The position numbers were made by a program, and so were the translations under genes. 64,000 nucleotides of DNA from Lumbricus rubellus (lineage: Eukaryota; Annelida; Clitellata; Crassiclitellata; Lumbricidae): positions 45,053,509 through 45,117,508 of the forward strand of contig OX243812.1 of NCBI GenBank assembly GCA_945859605.1, given 5' to 3'. This document shows, in pieces, positions 1-10,677 of this stretch. The notes beneath the pieces are model-generated. The model was given only the letters and a program-made list of their open reading frames with translations, was not told the DNA's origin and ran no database searches. The stretch's first letter is position 1; each line of letters starts with the position of its first letter.

Positions 1-322
1 CGCAGTTTCAAACCGACTTCTGAATCTTTCACATTCTTCACATGTTGCATCTCATGTTAGGTGTTTGTCAGATGAAAATACGGACGTCATAATATAATGT
101 TAAACTGTGAATAAACAAAATGAACATGACGTATTCAGTGCACTATTAAGTCGCCTTATAGAATTGTTAATGACTGAAGCGTTTAGGTCGCTGCGTCTGA
201 CTATAGCTATCTGCAGGCATTAGGCCTATAACAGATGTATGGATAAGAATCTGCGGAACGTAATAGATCAATTTAAGACCATAACTGATAATGGATTCTG
301 ATGTAGCCTAACATTATCCATG

Positions 323-638
323 CAGAGGTGGATCCAGGAGGACAAATCCGGCCATACCCCCACCATTCATAAATGCCCATAGAACGTGGCCCCCATTAGG
401 TTTTAAAAAACTGTCAATTAATGCAGCGAGAAGAAAAAAGCCCATTAGGTTTAATTGGTATATTTTTCAGATATTAAGACCAGAGGACAAAAAATTTGTT
501 TATATTTCAAGGCAAGTTCGACCAAATGACTAAAAAACGTCATCAGCTTTTCTCGCTGAAAGACCAAACGAATTGTTTCCCTATCTGAGAACAAAAGTTT
601 TGCCCCCCCTCCTTCGAAAATTTCTGTATCCGCCTCTG
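323..638. mobile_element. Non-autonomous hAT-like MITE
   Basis: A 316-bp element with imperfect terminal inverted repeats, CAGAGGTGGATCCAG on the left and, in reverse complement, CAGAGGCGGATACAG on the right. It is flanked by the direct repeats ACATTATCCATG (311-322) and ACATTATCCACG (639-650). TIRs of the CAGAGGYGGAT type are typical of hAT elements, but those duplicate 8 bp; the 12-bp match here is longer, so the superfamily is an inference. No transposase is present. A short ORF on the minus strand inside it is not a gene. Confidence 0.7.
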
Positions 639-650
639 ACATTATCCACG

Positions 651-1180
651 AGGCTTCCGGCGTAGTTTTATCTTATTATAATTGACGTAATTTATTTATA
701 ATGTGAAGCTTCTGCTCTTGTATTCATTTATATAGCGCCGTCGAGTGACCCGATAGGCTTTTCAGCCGATTGGCTCTTACTCAGTTCGGGATAGTTTTAT
801 GTAATTGCTGAATTTGTTGTGCATTATAACGCGAAACTTAATTGCAGAGTTTTCTGTTGTCTACATTTCAACTATAGATTGCAACTCAGATCCAGAATTT
901 CAATCGCCTGTCAATGTCTTCAATCATCTGATGCTTGCTGTGATTTTCTGAATGACTTAAAAGCGTATCCAAAGCCATTGAGCCAGCAGTCTATGTCCTG
1001 AATGCATGATCAGTGTAACGTACGACACATTTATCGCAACGGCGCCACTCCTGCATACATGTTGCAACTGAATCACCAATCATCACATGCATGTCATGAC
1101 CTTTACTTGACTCCCGCAGAGCAGAAGATACTACGGTGAAACAACTATTTCTCTTGAGAAACAAATAATATAAATTATCA
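651..1180. other. Unassigned AT-rich spacer
   Basis: No ORF with recognisable protein similarity, RNA gene or clear repeat was seen between the first MITE and the 12-bp satellite. Confidence 0.5.
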
Positions 1181-1186
1181 TGACTC

Positions 1187-1853
1187 ATCGATGTATTGAT
1201 CGATGTATTGATCGATGTATTGATCGATGTATTGATCGATGTATTGATCGATGTATTGATCGATGTATTGATCGATGTATTGATCGATGTATTGATCGAT
1301 GTATTGATCGATGTATTGATCGATGTATTGATCGATGTATTGATCGATGTATTGATCGATGTATTGATCGATGTATTGATCGATGTATTGATCGATGTAT
1401 TGATCGATGTATTGATCGATGTATTGATCGATGTATTGATCGATGTATTGATCGATGTATTGATCGATGTATTGATCGATGTATTGATCGATGTATTGAT
1501 CGATGTATTGATCGATGTATTGATCGATGTATTGATCGATGTATTGATCGATGTATTGATCGATGTATTGATCGATGTATTGATCGATGTATTGATCGAT
1601 GTATTGATCGATGTATTGATCGATGTATTGATCGATGTATTGATCGATGTATTGATCGATGTATTGATCGATGTATTGATCGATGTATTGATCGATGTAT
1701 TGATCGATGTATTGATCGATGTATTGATCGATGTATTGATCGATGTATTGATCGATGTATTGATCGATGTATTGATCGATGTATTGATCGATGTATTGAT
1801 CGATGTATTGATCGATGTATTGATCGATGTATTGATCGATGTATTGATCGATG
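1187..1853. repeat. 12-bp satellite array (GATCGATGTATT)n
   Basis: About 55 tandem copies of a 12-mer with no visible substitution over roughly 667 bp. Because the period is a multiple of three and the unit lacks stops in most frames, it produces long artificial ORFs of tetrapeptide repeats on both strands; none should be called a gene. The uniformity implies recent expansion or continuing homogenisation. Confidence 0.97.
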
Positions 1854-1911
1854 CCAATCCATTTAGAAAATGGTTTATCTCTTCGGTCTAACTTAAGATG
1901 TGCACCAGCCA

Positions 1912-2000
1912 ATGCCATGCTATGTGTCTTTATGCCATGCTATGTGTCTTTATGCCATGCTATGTGTCTTTATGCCAAGCTATGCGTCTTTATGCCAAGC
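1912..2000. repeat. 20-bp minisatellite
   Basis: Just over four copies of a 20-mer of the form ATGCCATGCTATGTGTCTTT. The last copies carry substitutions (CCAAGC, GCGTCTT). It lies just after the 12-bp satellite. Confidence 0.9.
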
Positions 2001-2387
2001 AGGCCCAAGCTACGTCTCCTTGCACTGACTGACTTTCTCGGTGTATTAGTGACTTTGACACGACTTAGACTTAGTAATTGTGGTGCGCCATCGACAGATG
2101 CATCGTGCAATTACATTGGCGCTGTAGAAGTTGCCAATTATTTATTTAGTGTTTTCGACATCATGAATGTATTGCATGCGGTAACTGGCGCTAAATGGCC
2201 ATAATTATAATATTATGTGAGCACTATAATGAACAACTGCCATATCTATATACATGTAAATAAAGAAGGCTATTATGTCTTTTAGGGCTTTGTCCAATAA
2301 ACAAATTTTTAATAGTCTAATGGGATATTTGGACGATAGCGAATGTGACAGCTTAAGATCGTTTCACTTGCCCATTGCCCATCACCT

Positions 2388-2411
2388 GCAGCAGCAGCAG
2401 CAGCAGCAGCG
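2388..2411. repeat. (CAG)n microsatellite
   Basis: About eight GCA/CAG units in otherwise unassigned DNA (2001-2715). No coding context supports a polyglutamine gene. Confidence 0.85.
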
Positions 2412-2715
2412 CTAAATATTTGAAAAGTCTCGACGGTCTCACAGATGCCAAACCTCAAAGAAGAAGTCATCTGTTTTTCCGATGCCGCAACACCCGCTTG
2501 CAATAATTTATAATGCATGTGTGAAGATTCCAACTTTTCAGAGTGAAGTTTCAGAGGATGAGAGGAGGATATCAGGGTATGGTGGTTCTCATTGAAAAGT
2601 TTAGTCTGAAGAACATCCCTTAACAACAACAAAAAACAACAGAAGGCTGTGTGGCTTTTTCAAGCGAAAGACAAACGATTTAGTATCTTTTAGATGTCGT
2701 TTTGTAGAAAGAAGG

Positions 2716-3220
2716 GCATAAATTAGAAAGTGATCCCGAACAGCTGACACTAATTAGTCTAATTAATAATTATGCACCGGCACAATGGTTTGCAGAGCAT
2801 TAAATTTTACAGTTATTGGCATAAATTAGAAAGTGATCTCGAACAGCTGACACTAATTAATAATTATGCACCGGCACAATGGTTTGCAGAGCATTAAATT
2901 TTACAGTTATTGGCATAAATTAGAAAGTGATCCCGAACAGCTGACACTAATTAGTCTAATTAATAATTATGCACCGGCACAATGGTTTGCAGAGCATTAA
3001 ATTTTACAGTTATTGGCATAAATTAGAAAGTGATCTCGAACAGCTGACACTAATTAATAATTAGCCTATGCACCGGCACAATGGTTTGCAGAGCATTAAA
3101 TTTTACAGTTATTGGCATAAATTAGAAAGTGATCCCGAACAGCTGACACTATTTAATAATAATGCACCGGCACAATGGTTTGCAGAGCATTAAATTTTAC
3201 ATATAGACCTACAGTTATTG
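2716..3220. repeat. ~100-bp tandem repeat with alternating unit types
   Basis: Five tandem copies begin near 2716, 2818, 2912, 3015 and 3114, each starting GGCATAAATTAGAAAGTGAT and ending in a TTTTACAGTTATT block. Copies 1 and 3 (about 102 bp) carry CCCGAAC and an extra TAGTCTAAT. Copies 2 and 4 (94-99 bp) carry CTCGAAC and lack that segment. The alternation shows the array grew by duplicating a two-unit block. The fifth copy is variant and diverges near its end. Confidence 0.93.
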
Positions 3221-3895
3221 GCTTCTAAACTAAATTAAATAAATGTGTAACTTAATATGCGTAGAAAATGCCTAAATGATCATAGGAACTGTCTACAACA
3301 TCACCTAATGTACGATGCGGTTCAATAACAACAGCTTGATCAGTGTCATGATTGAGAATATGCTGAATTGATTTTTAAACGTAGAATAAAGTAAAGTTTT
3401 ACGTTGAGACAGTCTATGTAGTAGGCTATAATCAAGTTAATATTTTTGACTAAAACTTTCTTCAGCTTCGTGGATTTCTGACTAACGCTCAAACGTTTCT
3501 CGTTGAAATGTAAGTCTGAGTTATGTTGCATATTCAACATGTAGGCTACATGTACGTATGGCACGGGCGATAACTTTTCCCATGAGGACCTTAGAAAACT
3601 GATGCAACAAAGTTAAAGAGTTATTGTCTAATTAGTTCTTCTCCCCCACTGTTCTATTGTCTGTCTTTCTCTATAGCTTTTAAGAGGCAATCGTCGTCTA
3701 ATGAGCGCATATTAAGCATTGTTGGATGGATGACAGTTTTGTGAGGAGAGAGGATTGCTGGAGGCTGAAGAAGTGCATGAATAGATACTTGTGAAGAAAA
3801 GTGACAGACGAATGGAAGCATGGCTGAAGACGAACTAAAGAAAGAAGCGTCATGCAGACCATCATTAGCTGCGAGACAGATTGAGAAAGGAGAGA
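3221..3895. other. Unassigned spacer
   Basis: AT-rich DNA with no supported gene. Short ORFs here show no domain or motif. Confidence 0.45.
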
Positions 3896-3896
3896 A

Positions 3897-4091
3897 CGAC
3901 GATGACGACGACGACGACGACGATGACGACGATGACGACGACGACGACGACGATGATGACGACGACGACGACGACGATGACGACGACGACGACGACGATG
4001 ACGACGATGACGACGACGACGACGACGACGACGACGATGATGACGACGACGACGACGACGATGACGACGACGACGACGACGATGACGACGG
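3897..4091. repeat. (GAY)n trinucleotide array
   Basis: About 195 bp of GAC and GAT triplets. It yields poly-Asp, poly-Ser, poly-Val and poly-Thr ORFs in different frames and on both strands, the usual sign of a simple repeat rather than a gene. A second, shorter GAC-rich run lies near 4640-4690. Confidence 0.93.
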
Positions 4092-4139
4092 TGAGAGCAG
4101 CGGAAGACATGGAGGCTGGAGAAAATGTCTATAATAGGA

Positions 4140-5085
4140 ATATATTAGAATACATGTATAATTATTAATATTGACTGTCATTTCAATTAGCTAATCACTG
4201 TATGTTAGGGGATGGACAATGTATTCCATTGGTCCATCACTTAGCTGTCTGCGCTGGAACTCTTGATAGGCGGAGCTTGATTATATTATGTGTAGTCATC
4301 GATGACTTATATAAATACTTGTTACCAGTCTGCATAGAGAGAGAGCAGACGGAGAGGGATTATAGGACCTAAACATAGTAATCATAAAACATTATAGTTA
4401 GTAACTTTCGTATGCATGGATGCGACACTGTGTATCATGTAAGCTTAGATTGTTGTAGCTTCATTAAACTTAGAAAACGTTCATTGCATTATGTCCATTT
4501 CATGTGAGTTCAATTAAGTTCCCAAGAGTGGTGTAGGGCAAACCTACAGAGGTGATAATCCTGTCCAAAAAGGAAGAGTTATATGTCTATCAATTCCAAA
4601 ACGAGACAAGTACAACAACGATGCAGACTGACGTGACTAACGAAGACAACGACGACGACAACGTCGACGACGACGATGACGACAACGACAGCGAGTCGCC
4701 CTTAGTCTATTACTTCTATAATAATTGTCATCGTATGCATAGACGCAAGCCATAAGTCACACATAAAACGCTCAAAATATTCCACATTCAATCGTCCAAC
4801 TTTTACTATCAACCAATGCAGTCAACTGTACAGACTTAGTACCATCAAACCATCCAACAAACCATACAAGCAGCCATCTGTGAACGAAACAAACCATCCA
4901 TCCAACCATCCAACCAATCAAACAGGAGGCTAGAGATGTCCATCAAGACCAAAATGAGGCAAAATGAAACAAAAAAGAGTAAAGTAGCCAATCATTCAAC
5001 CATGGCCAATGAGCCAACGTGCAGTCAGCCATCAGTCAGTGTCTTCCTTAGTAAAGGCATTGAATTATCATCATCAACAACGCCA
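4140..5085. other. Spacer with cryptic simple repeats
   Basis: Contains a short GAC-rich run (about 4640-4690) and a loose CCATCCAA-type motif series (about 4840-4920). No gene can be supported. Confidence 0.5.
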
Positions 5086-5086
5086 T

Positions 5087-5089
5087 CAT

Positions 5090-5151
<62 letters not shown>

Positions 5152-5152
5152 C
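5087..5152. repeat. (CAT)n microsatellite
   Basis: A run of ATC/CAT triplets that continues to about 5210 as an interrupted CACCATTGG-type repeat. The resulting His-rich ORF is an artefact. Confidence 0.93.
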
Positions 5153-5269
5153 CACCATTGGCACCACCACCATTGGCACCACCACCATCACCAGTCTACC
5201 ACCATCATCATCAAGACCAAAATTAACCCACGAGTTGACAAGTCGAAAACGTCGGGCTCGTCGCTGTAG

Positions 5270-6170
5270 GTATTGGTAATTTGGTATGCAGTTTCCACTA
5301 ATTTATTCTTTGATCCGTTTCTATACCTATAGTCACTTTCTAAGCACAAATCGCCTAATTGTAACTCAACTACGCATACACACTTTGGTAGCTTTCTATA
5401 TTCATTTAATTTTACTTGAACAAGTCTAGACTCGTTTTACTAAGCTTATATACACACACAGACTATACAAATATTAGATATCACACCGAGCATGTCATCT
5501 GCAGATTCAATACCGGTAGGCCCACTTCACAATATAGGCTACGGCTTAATTGTTAATAAAATGGGTCCTCGACATTCATATAGATCTAATTGTAATTATG
5601 GAAAAATTTATGAGATTCCTATAGACAAATTATTGTAATGTTGAAATTGAAGCATTTAGTAGAGCAAAGAATAAATGAAATCTAGAGAAGGCTGAAACCT
5701 AAAATTTTATTAACATTTTTTAAAGCGAAACCGGTAAAAGTTCATTTGATCGGAATTTAATTTTGTACATGGTCAGTTTCTGGTCGAGAAGAAACCTAAT
5801 CTCAAGCAAATAATTAGATTCTGCGTCACATAACCGGAGGCAAAAGACCTTTTCTGAGTCAACCGATGAGAGGTTCTTTATCATTAATGACAGCTGCACA
5901 GGATGAAATGTCATCTCTTTGACTCCATGATCTGAAACTTATCCAGCGATATAATATTGCATTTCAAAGCAGACACAAGAACGTCTAAGTGGCATGCTGC
6001 TGCCACTCTCGGTGTCCGTAGGTTGCTGGGGGCTGAATATGTTGAAAGGTTTCTCTAGATACCGATTGGTCAGTGAGAGCTAAGCACGTTCATCCATCGA
6101 CCTAACAATTGCTCATACAGTTTCGATACAGTCACTTCGAAGAAATTGCAATTTAGAAAGCCACCGGAAA
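5270..6170. other. Unassigned spacer
   Basis: No recognisable gene, RNA or delimited mobile element was found here. Confidence 0.45.
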
Positions 6171-6175
6171 TAGAA

Positions 6176-6485
6176 GAATGCGAAGAAGAATGCAAAGAAG
6201 AATGAGAAGAAGAATGAGAAGAAGAATGCGAAGAAGAAGAATGCGAAGAAGAATGAAAAAATGTGAAGAAGAATGCGAAGAAGAATGAAAAAATGTGAAG
6301 AAGAATGCGAAGAAGAATGCGAAGAAGAATGCGAAGAAGATTGCGAAAATGACTTGAAGAAGAATGCGAAGAAGAATGCGAAGAAGAATGCGAAGAAGAA
6401 TGCGAAGAGGATTGTGACGCAGAATGCTGAGAAGAATGCGAAGAGGAATGTGAAGAAGAATGCGAAGAAGAATGCGAAAGAGAAT
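6176..6485. repeat. (GAAGAATGC)n minisatellite
   Basis: A purine-rich array built from GAAGAATGC and GAAGAATGA units with drift (AAAATGTGA, GAGGATTGT). Minus-strand Phe/Ala-rich and plus-strand Glu/Cys-rich ORFs are products of the repeat. Confidence 0.93.
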
Positions 6486-6908
6486 GCTGTTATAAACGAT
6501 AGCAAAATGCCTATAATCCCATGCTAAAGTGCCTCAAAGACCTTCGATTTAAATTGCTGGACATTTTATCATTGTTGTTGTTGCGATTATTTTTTTTGCC
6601 CCGAGGTATTTAGGATCCCTCAGGGACTTCAATGCTAACTATTTCTTAAAAACTTGTCCAGAATTGTCAGGCCTCGTCTTCAGGGTTTGAGGAGAAAGTT
6701 CCTTTAAAAGCGACCAAGTTGTAACGCTGAATGCTGACAGAGAGGCGCTGGAAAAGAAAAGTTGCTTTGCGTCTGTCACCAGTAACGGATGAAATACGCC
6801 TGCCGATTTCATTGATGAATTCCAGGGCTGATGGATTAGGCGGGCCTAGGGTCTCCATGGCCACTGGTTGGAAGGTGTACATGTAAGAGGCGGGAAGACC
6901 TGGGTCTA

Positions 6909-7911
6909 ATGGCCAAATTTCACCAAAGATATTTCAAACAGAACAAGAGTTTTACCTGCAATTTTAGTGAGTCTACCCTACCCACTGTTGTTTTTTGACG
7001 ATTCGAAAATATAACGCAACAAAAGAAACAAAATCGATTTTATTAAGTCACATCTCAAATAATTGTCATCGAAATCAATTAACTTGAAAGTGCCTCACCA
7101 CTTGCGTTCAATTAGTCCATCACCACCAATGCCAACACTTCTTTTTAGTCTCTTTGCAAAGTTCGTGATGACCTTGTTGAGATGTTTCTGAGGTAAATCT
7201 TCCCATATCAACTCCAATGCGATCATCAATTCTGCTATCGCTCTTCGTTTTGGTTGCAGATTTGTGTGGCATTTCTTCAACAAAAATATCTTTCCACACT
7301 TGCTAATCCACCGGGTTCAAATCCAGAGATTTGGTGGCATTGACTTTTCTCAATGAAGTCAGAACAATCGACATTGAGACGATCTCCTTTCATCAGTGGC
7401 TTATTTCTTAACTCTCAATTGCATGTAGGCTACCTCCCAATTTCTGCGCTCTCACTATTAAATTTTTTGTCAGAGTAACCTAAGCGGTGATTGTAGCCTA
7501 AGCTCCAGGGCCTTGTTCATGAAGTGTCTGAATATATATTTTGTCTGTCATTGACACCGTGAGCATTTATTTTTTTAGACATTTCAGTTTAATTGTTTTA
7601 GCAACGAAATTAATTAATCTGACAGATTATTTATTTGCCAACTTGATTGTCGTCCTGCTAAGTGACCTCACATAGATTGCAGCTACGATGGTACGGTGGT
7701 ACCATGTTTTTCCATAATATAAATGATCATGTTGCAATATCAGGGTTATTTGATAACAATTATTTGAGATTAGATTTATAAAATCGCTTTTATGTCGCTT
7801 TTTGTTGCGTTCTGCTTCTGAATATTCAAAAAACAACTGTGGGTTAACTCACTAAAATTGCAGGTAAAACTCTTGGTCTGTTTGACATATTTTAGTGTAA
7901 GTTGGTCATTG
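6909..7911 (-). mobile_element. Decayed Tc1/mariner transposon
   Basis: Inverted repeats of about 80 bp bound the element: left 6909-6990 and right about 7825-7911. They share core TTTTACCTGCAATTTTAGTG (left, 6950-6969) against its reverse complement at about 7851-7870. TA dinucleotides flank both ends (6907-6908 and 7912-7913). A transposase C-terminus lies between them on the minus strand (separate entry). The TIRs differ at many positions, so this copy is old. Confidence 0.75.
7095..7283 (-). pseudogene. Tc1/mariner transposase C-terminal remnant
   Basis: A 62-residue frame holds a stretch like the end of Tc1-type transposases: I-W-E-D-L-P-Q, then N-K-V-I-T-N-F-A-K-R-L, then a Gly-rich tail before the stop. 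In the family this follows the catalytic DDE/D domain. No upstream catalytic motif survives in an open frame. It sits between the inverted repeats of a decayed element, so it is a dead copy. Confidence 0.75.
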
Positions 7912-8039
7912 TACGTAAATATGAATTGCGTTTAAGACTTTATAATGTGATTTAAAATTTTATACTTCTGGCCAAGATATTGGTCAAAAACCCTTTGGCG
8001 GTCTTTTTTGCCTATAATTATATTATGTAAACACGTATA

Positions 8040-8292
8040 TGTATGCATGTATGTATGTATCTAATTTCTTTTATGCAATCATGTATGTAGGCCTATGTAT
8101 GTAAGTATGTATGTATGTATGTATGTATGTATGTATGTATGTTTGTATGTATGTATGTATGTATGTATGTATGTATGTATGTATGTATGTATGTATGTAT
8201 GCATGTATGTATGTATGTATGTATGTATGTATGTGTGTATGTATGTATGTATGTATGTATGCATGCATGCATGTATATTTGTATGCATGTAT
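8040..8292. repeat. (ATGT)n microsatellite
   Basis: About 250 bp of GTAT/ATGT tetranucleotides with a few GCAT and GTTT variants. All Met-Tyr-Val-Cys ORFs across it are artefacts. Confidence 0.95.
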
Positions 8293-8320
8293 ATAGACTA
8301 TGTATTTGTGTATGAATTGA

Positions 8321-8588
8321 TCGATGGGTGGATGGATGGGTGCATGGATGGGTGGATGGATGGATGGATGGGTGGATGGCTGGCTGGCTGGATGGATGTA
8401 TGGGTAGATGGGTGGATGGATGGGTGGGGTGGATGGATGGATGGGTGGATGGATGAGTGGATGGATGGATGGATGAGTGGATGGGTGGATGAGTGGATGT
8501 GAGGATGGATGGGTGGATGGATGGATGGGTGGATGGATGGATGGATGGATGGATGGGTGGATGGATAGATGGATGGATGGGTGGATGA
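8321..8588. repeat. (GGAT)n microsatellite
   Basis: About 265 bp of GGAT/GGGT units following the ATGT array closely. The two arrays may be a compound microsatellite. Confidence 0.95.
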
Positions 8589-8691
8589 AAAAAGAGGTTG
8601 ATTGAGTTGACCTTGGTCTTGCATTCATTCGGTCAGCGTCAGAAAACATTGATCTGAGTTTTCTCGGTAAACATAACACACCAGAACACAC

Positions 8692-8750
8692 CGTCGTTCG
8701 TTCGTTCGTTATTTCGTTCGTTCGTTATTTCGTTCGTTCGTTCGTTTCAA
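8692..8750. repeat. (CGTT)n microsatellite
   Basis: CGTTCGTT units interrupted twice by ATTT. The following stretch to about 9190 shows no gene. Confidence 0.9.
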
Positions 8751-9189
8751 AGGAACAAGTTGAACAACAGATTAAAGCAGGAAGTCGCCGTTCATCGACG
8801 ATGAATGCAAAGCTGTAGAATGGAATTAGCCAGAGACATCCCTGACGATTTACTTAAACACGACGTTTAATGACATTCGGATTTACTTCTTAAGTCAGAG
8901 TCCAACCGAACAATTTTTATGAGCAGTCTTGTCGACGAACGAAATGAACAAAATCACAGCAATAGACATAATAATAGCGCGGTGCGTGTATGTGCGTGTG
9001 TGCGATGAGAAGTCACGTGAACTGATCGGATGCATTATTATTATTATCATGTAAGAAGACAATTATCGTGTGCATGCTGGCAAAGTAGTTTCGTTTATTT
9101 GTTTTTGCTCGTAGATTAATTCTTCTTAATCGTCGTCAATTAAACTGGATCCAATCATCTGAAACGTCAATGATTGCATCTTCTTCACT

Positions 9190-9335
9190 TAAGCTTATTA
9201 TACATAATATATATATGTATATGTATATGTAATTATGTATATATATATGTATATATGCATATGTACATGTATATATATATATATGTATATGTATATATAT
9301 ATGTATATGTGTATATATGTATATGTATACTGCTT
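9190..9335. repeat. (TATATG)n / AT-rich simple repeat
   Basis: An alternating TATATG and TATATA tract. Tyr/Ile-rich ORFs here are artefacts. Confidence 0.85.
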
Positions 9336-9381
9336 CATCTCTTCTCTCTCTCCACACAATCGATGTTTCTCGCGAAAAAAC

Positions 9382-9508
9382 TTGACGATTCGAAAACGGA
9401 ACGTAGCAAAATGTAGCAAAACACGATTTTATTAAGTCACATCTCAAATAGCTGTTGTGAAAATTTAATGAACTTGATAGTGCTTCACAACTTGGCCCAC
9501 CCTGTATA
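9382..9508 (-). mobile_element. Terminal fragment of a Tc1/mariner element
   Basis: This shares GACGATTCGAAAA and GATTTTATTAAGTCACATCT with 6998-7062 inside the older Tc1/mariner copy. It ends in CTTGGCCCACCCTG followed by TA, a mariner-style terminus. Only this one end is present. Confidence 0.6.
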
Positions 9509-9740
9509 ATGTATATATCGTGCATTGGGTGTCGTGCATCGGGTATTGATATATATATAATTATATATATATTATGTAGCAGAATTTTGCCTCAGTTGAC
9601 TGCGTAGGTGCAGTGGCGGCGCCAGACACTTTTTGTAGCCAGGGCATAGCCAGGGCAGTCACACAAGTAACCAGGGCAGAGGTCGAGTCGCGTGGTCGGT
9701 AGTACGGGCTTTCATAAGCTTATAATTTTGGCGTTACCGT

Positions 9741-9971
9741 CATGGCCGGATTAAGGCATGTTCAAGATGCTCGGCCGAACAGGGGCCCACACTTTAGGAG
9801 CCCACACTTTAGGGGCCCCACACAATCATGCAATTTATTTTAAAGGAAACAATTGGTATATTCTGCCGAAATTTCGACCAAACGACTGAAAAAATGTCAT
9901 TAAAAACTTTTGGCCGAAGATCCCCCAACAAATTTTCCAAACAGGGCCCCACATTTTTCAATCCGGCCCTG
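9741..9971. mobile_element. 231-bp hAT MITE nested in the larger hAT element
   Basis: The left end CATGGCCGGATTAAGG and the right end (reverse complement CAGGGCCGGATTGAAA) form imperfect TIRs. They are flanked by GTTACCGT (9733-9740) and GCTACCGT (9972-9979), an 8-bp duplication with one mismatch. The CAGGGCCGGATT terminus followed by G/C runs is common in animal hAT MITEs. No coding capacity. Confidence 0.8.
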
Positions 9972-10344
9972 GCTACCGTGCTTGCTATAAAGTGATGCCA
10001 CAGCTGTGTTTTTCTACTAGATCTGGATTGTTTGGCTTTCGTCTGGGTTTCTTTTGGGGGGAGGGCAAATTTCGGGTTTATTTTAGTTACTGGACCATTG
10101 TATTTACAACGCATGAATATTCTGCATGTGCACTTGAGCATTGCAATATACATTGTATTTATAGTGAAATTCAATGTGAAATGGTTCTGCTACATGCCTT
10201 TTGTTCTACTAACTTTTATTTGAAACTTCACAATCAAGATCTTACGTTGTCAATTCACGAATAATTTAGGCCTATATAATCTGCATGGTGACGCAGAGAA
10301 ATAGCTCTTTTCAGAAATAAACCGTTTCGACATTTCAATATAGG

Positions 10345-10618
10345 CAAATCGATCCCTGCCAGAATATTTTCCATGCCAGAACTTTTACGCTGCCAGAACT
10401 TTTGCCATGCCTGAATTTTTGCCTTCCAGAACTTTTGTCTGCCAGAATTTTGCCCTATTAGAATGTTTGCCTGTCTGAAATTTCCCTGTCAGAACTTTTT
10501 CCTTGTAAGACGTTTTCCCTGTCAGAATTTTACCCTGCCAGAATTTTCGCTCCGCCAGAATGTTTCTCTGCTAGAACTTTTGCCCTGCCAGAATTTTTCT
10601 CTCCCAGAACTATTGCCT
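10345..10618. repeat. Minisatellite of TGCCAGAACTTTTGCCC-like units
   Basis: About 15 degenerate units of 16-20 bp with the core GCCAGAATTTT. The inverse motif (TTCTGGCAGGGC) reappears at 20811-20840 near the opposite end of the hAT element, so this is probably a subterminal repeat of that element, split by the LTR insertion. Confidence 0.8.
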
Positions 10619-10677
10619 TCCATAATGGATTTTTTCATTCCATAGAGTGGACGGACGTGAACAGTAATAAATAATAT

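Noticed and set aside
991..1918. Long ORFs of tetrapeptide repeats on both strands
   Set aside because: They are produced by the 12-bp satellite, whose unit length keeps every frame periodic.
1187..3220. CRISPR-like array
   Set aside because: Repeats are directly abutting without unique spacers and the DNA is clearly animal.
3654..4181. Poly-Ser, poly-Asp, poly-Val and poly-Thr proteins
   Set aside because: All come from one GAY trinucleotide array read in different frames; flanking residues show no domain.
5009..5269. His-rich ORF as a metal-binding protein
   Set aside because: It is a CAT/CAC simple repeat with no conserved context.
8071..8691. His/Tyr- and Met-Tyr-Val-Cys-rich ORFs
   Set aside because: ATGT and GGAT microsatellites generate them.
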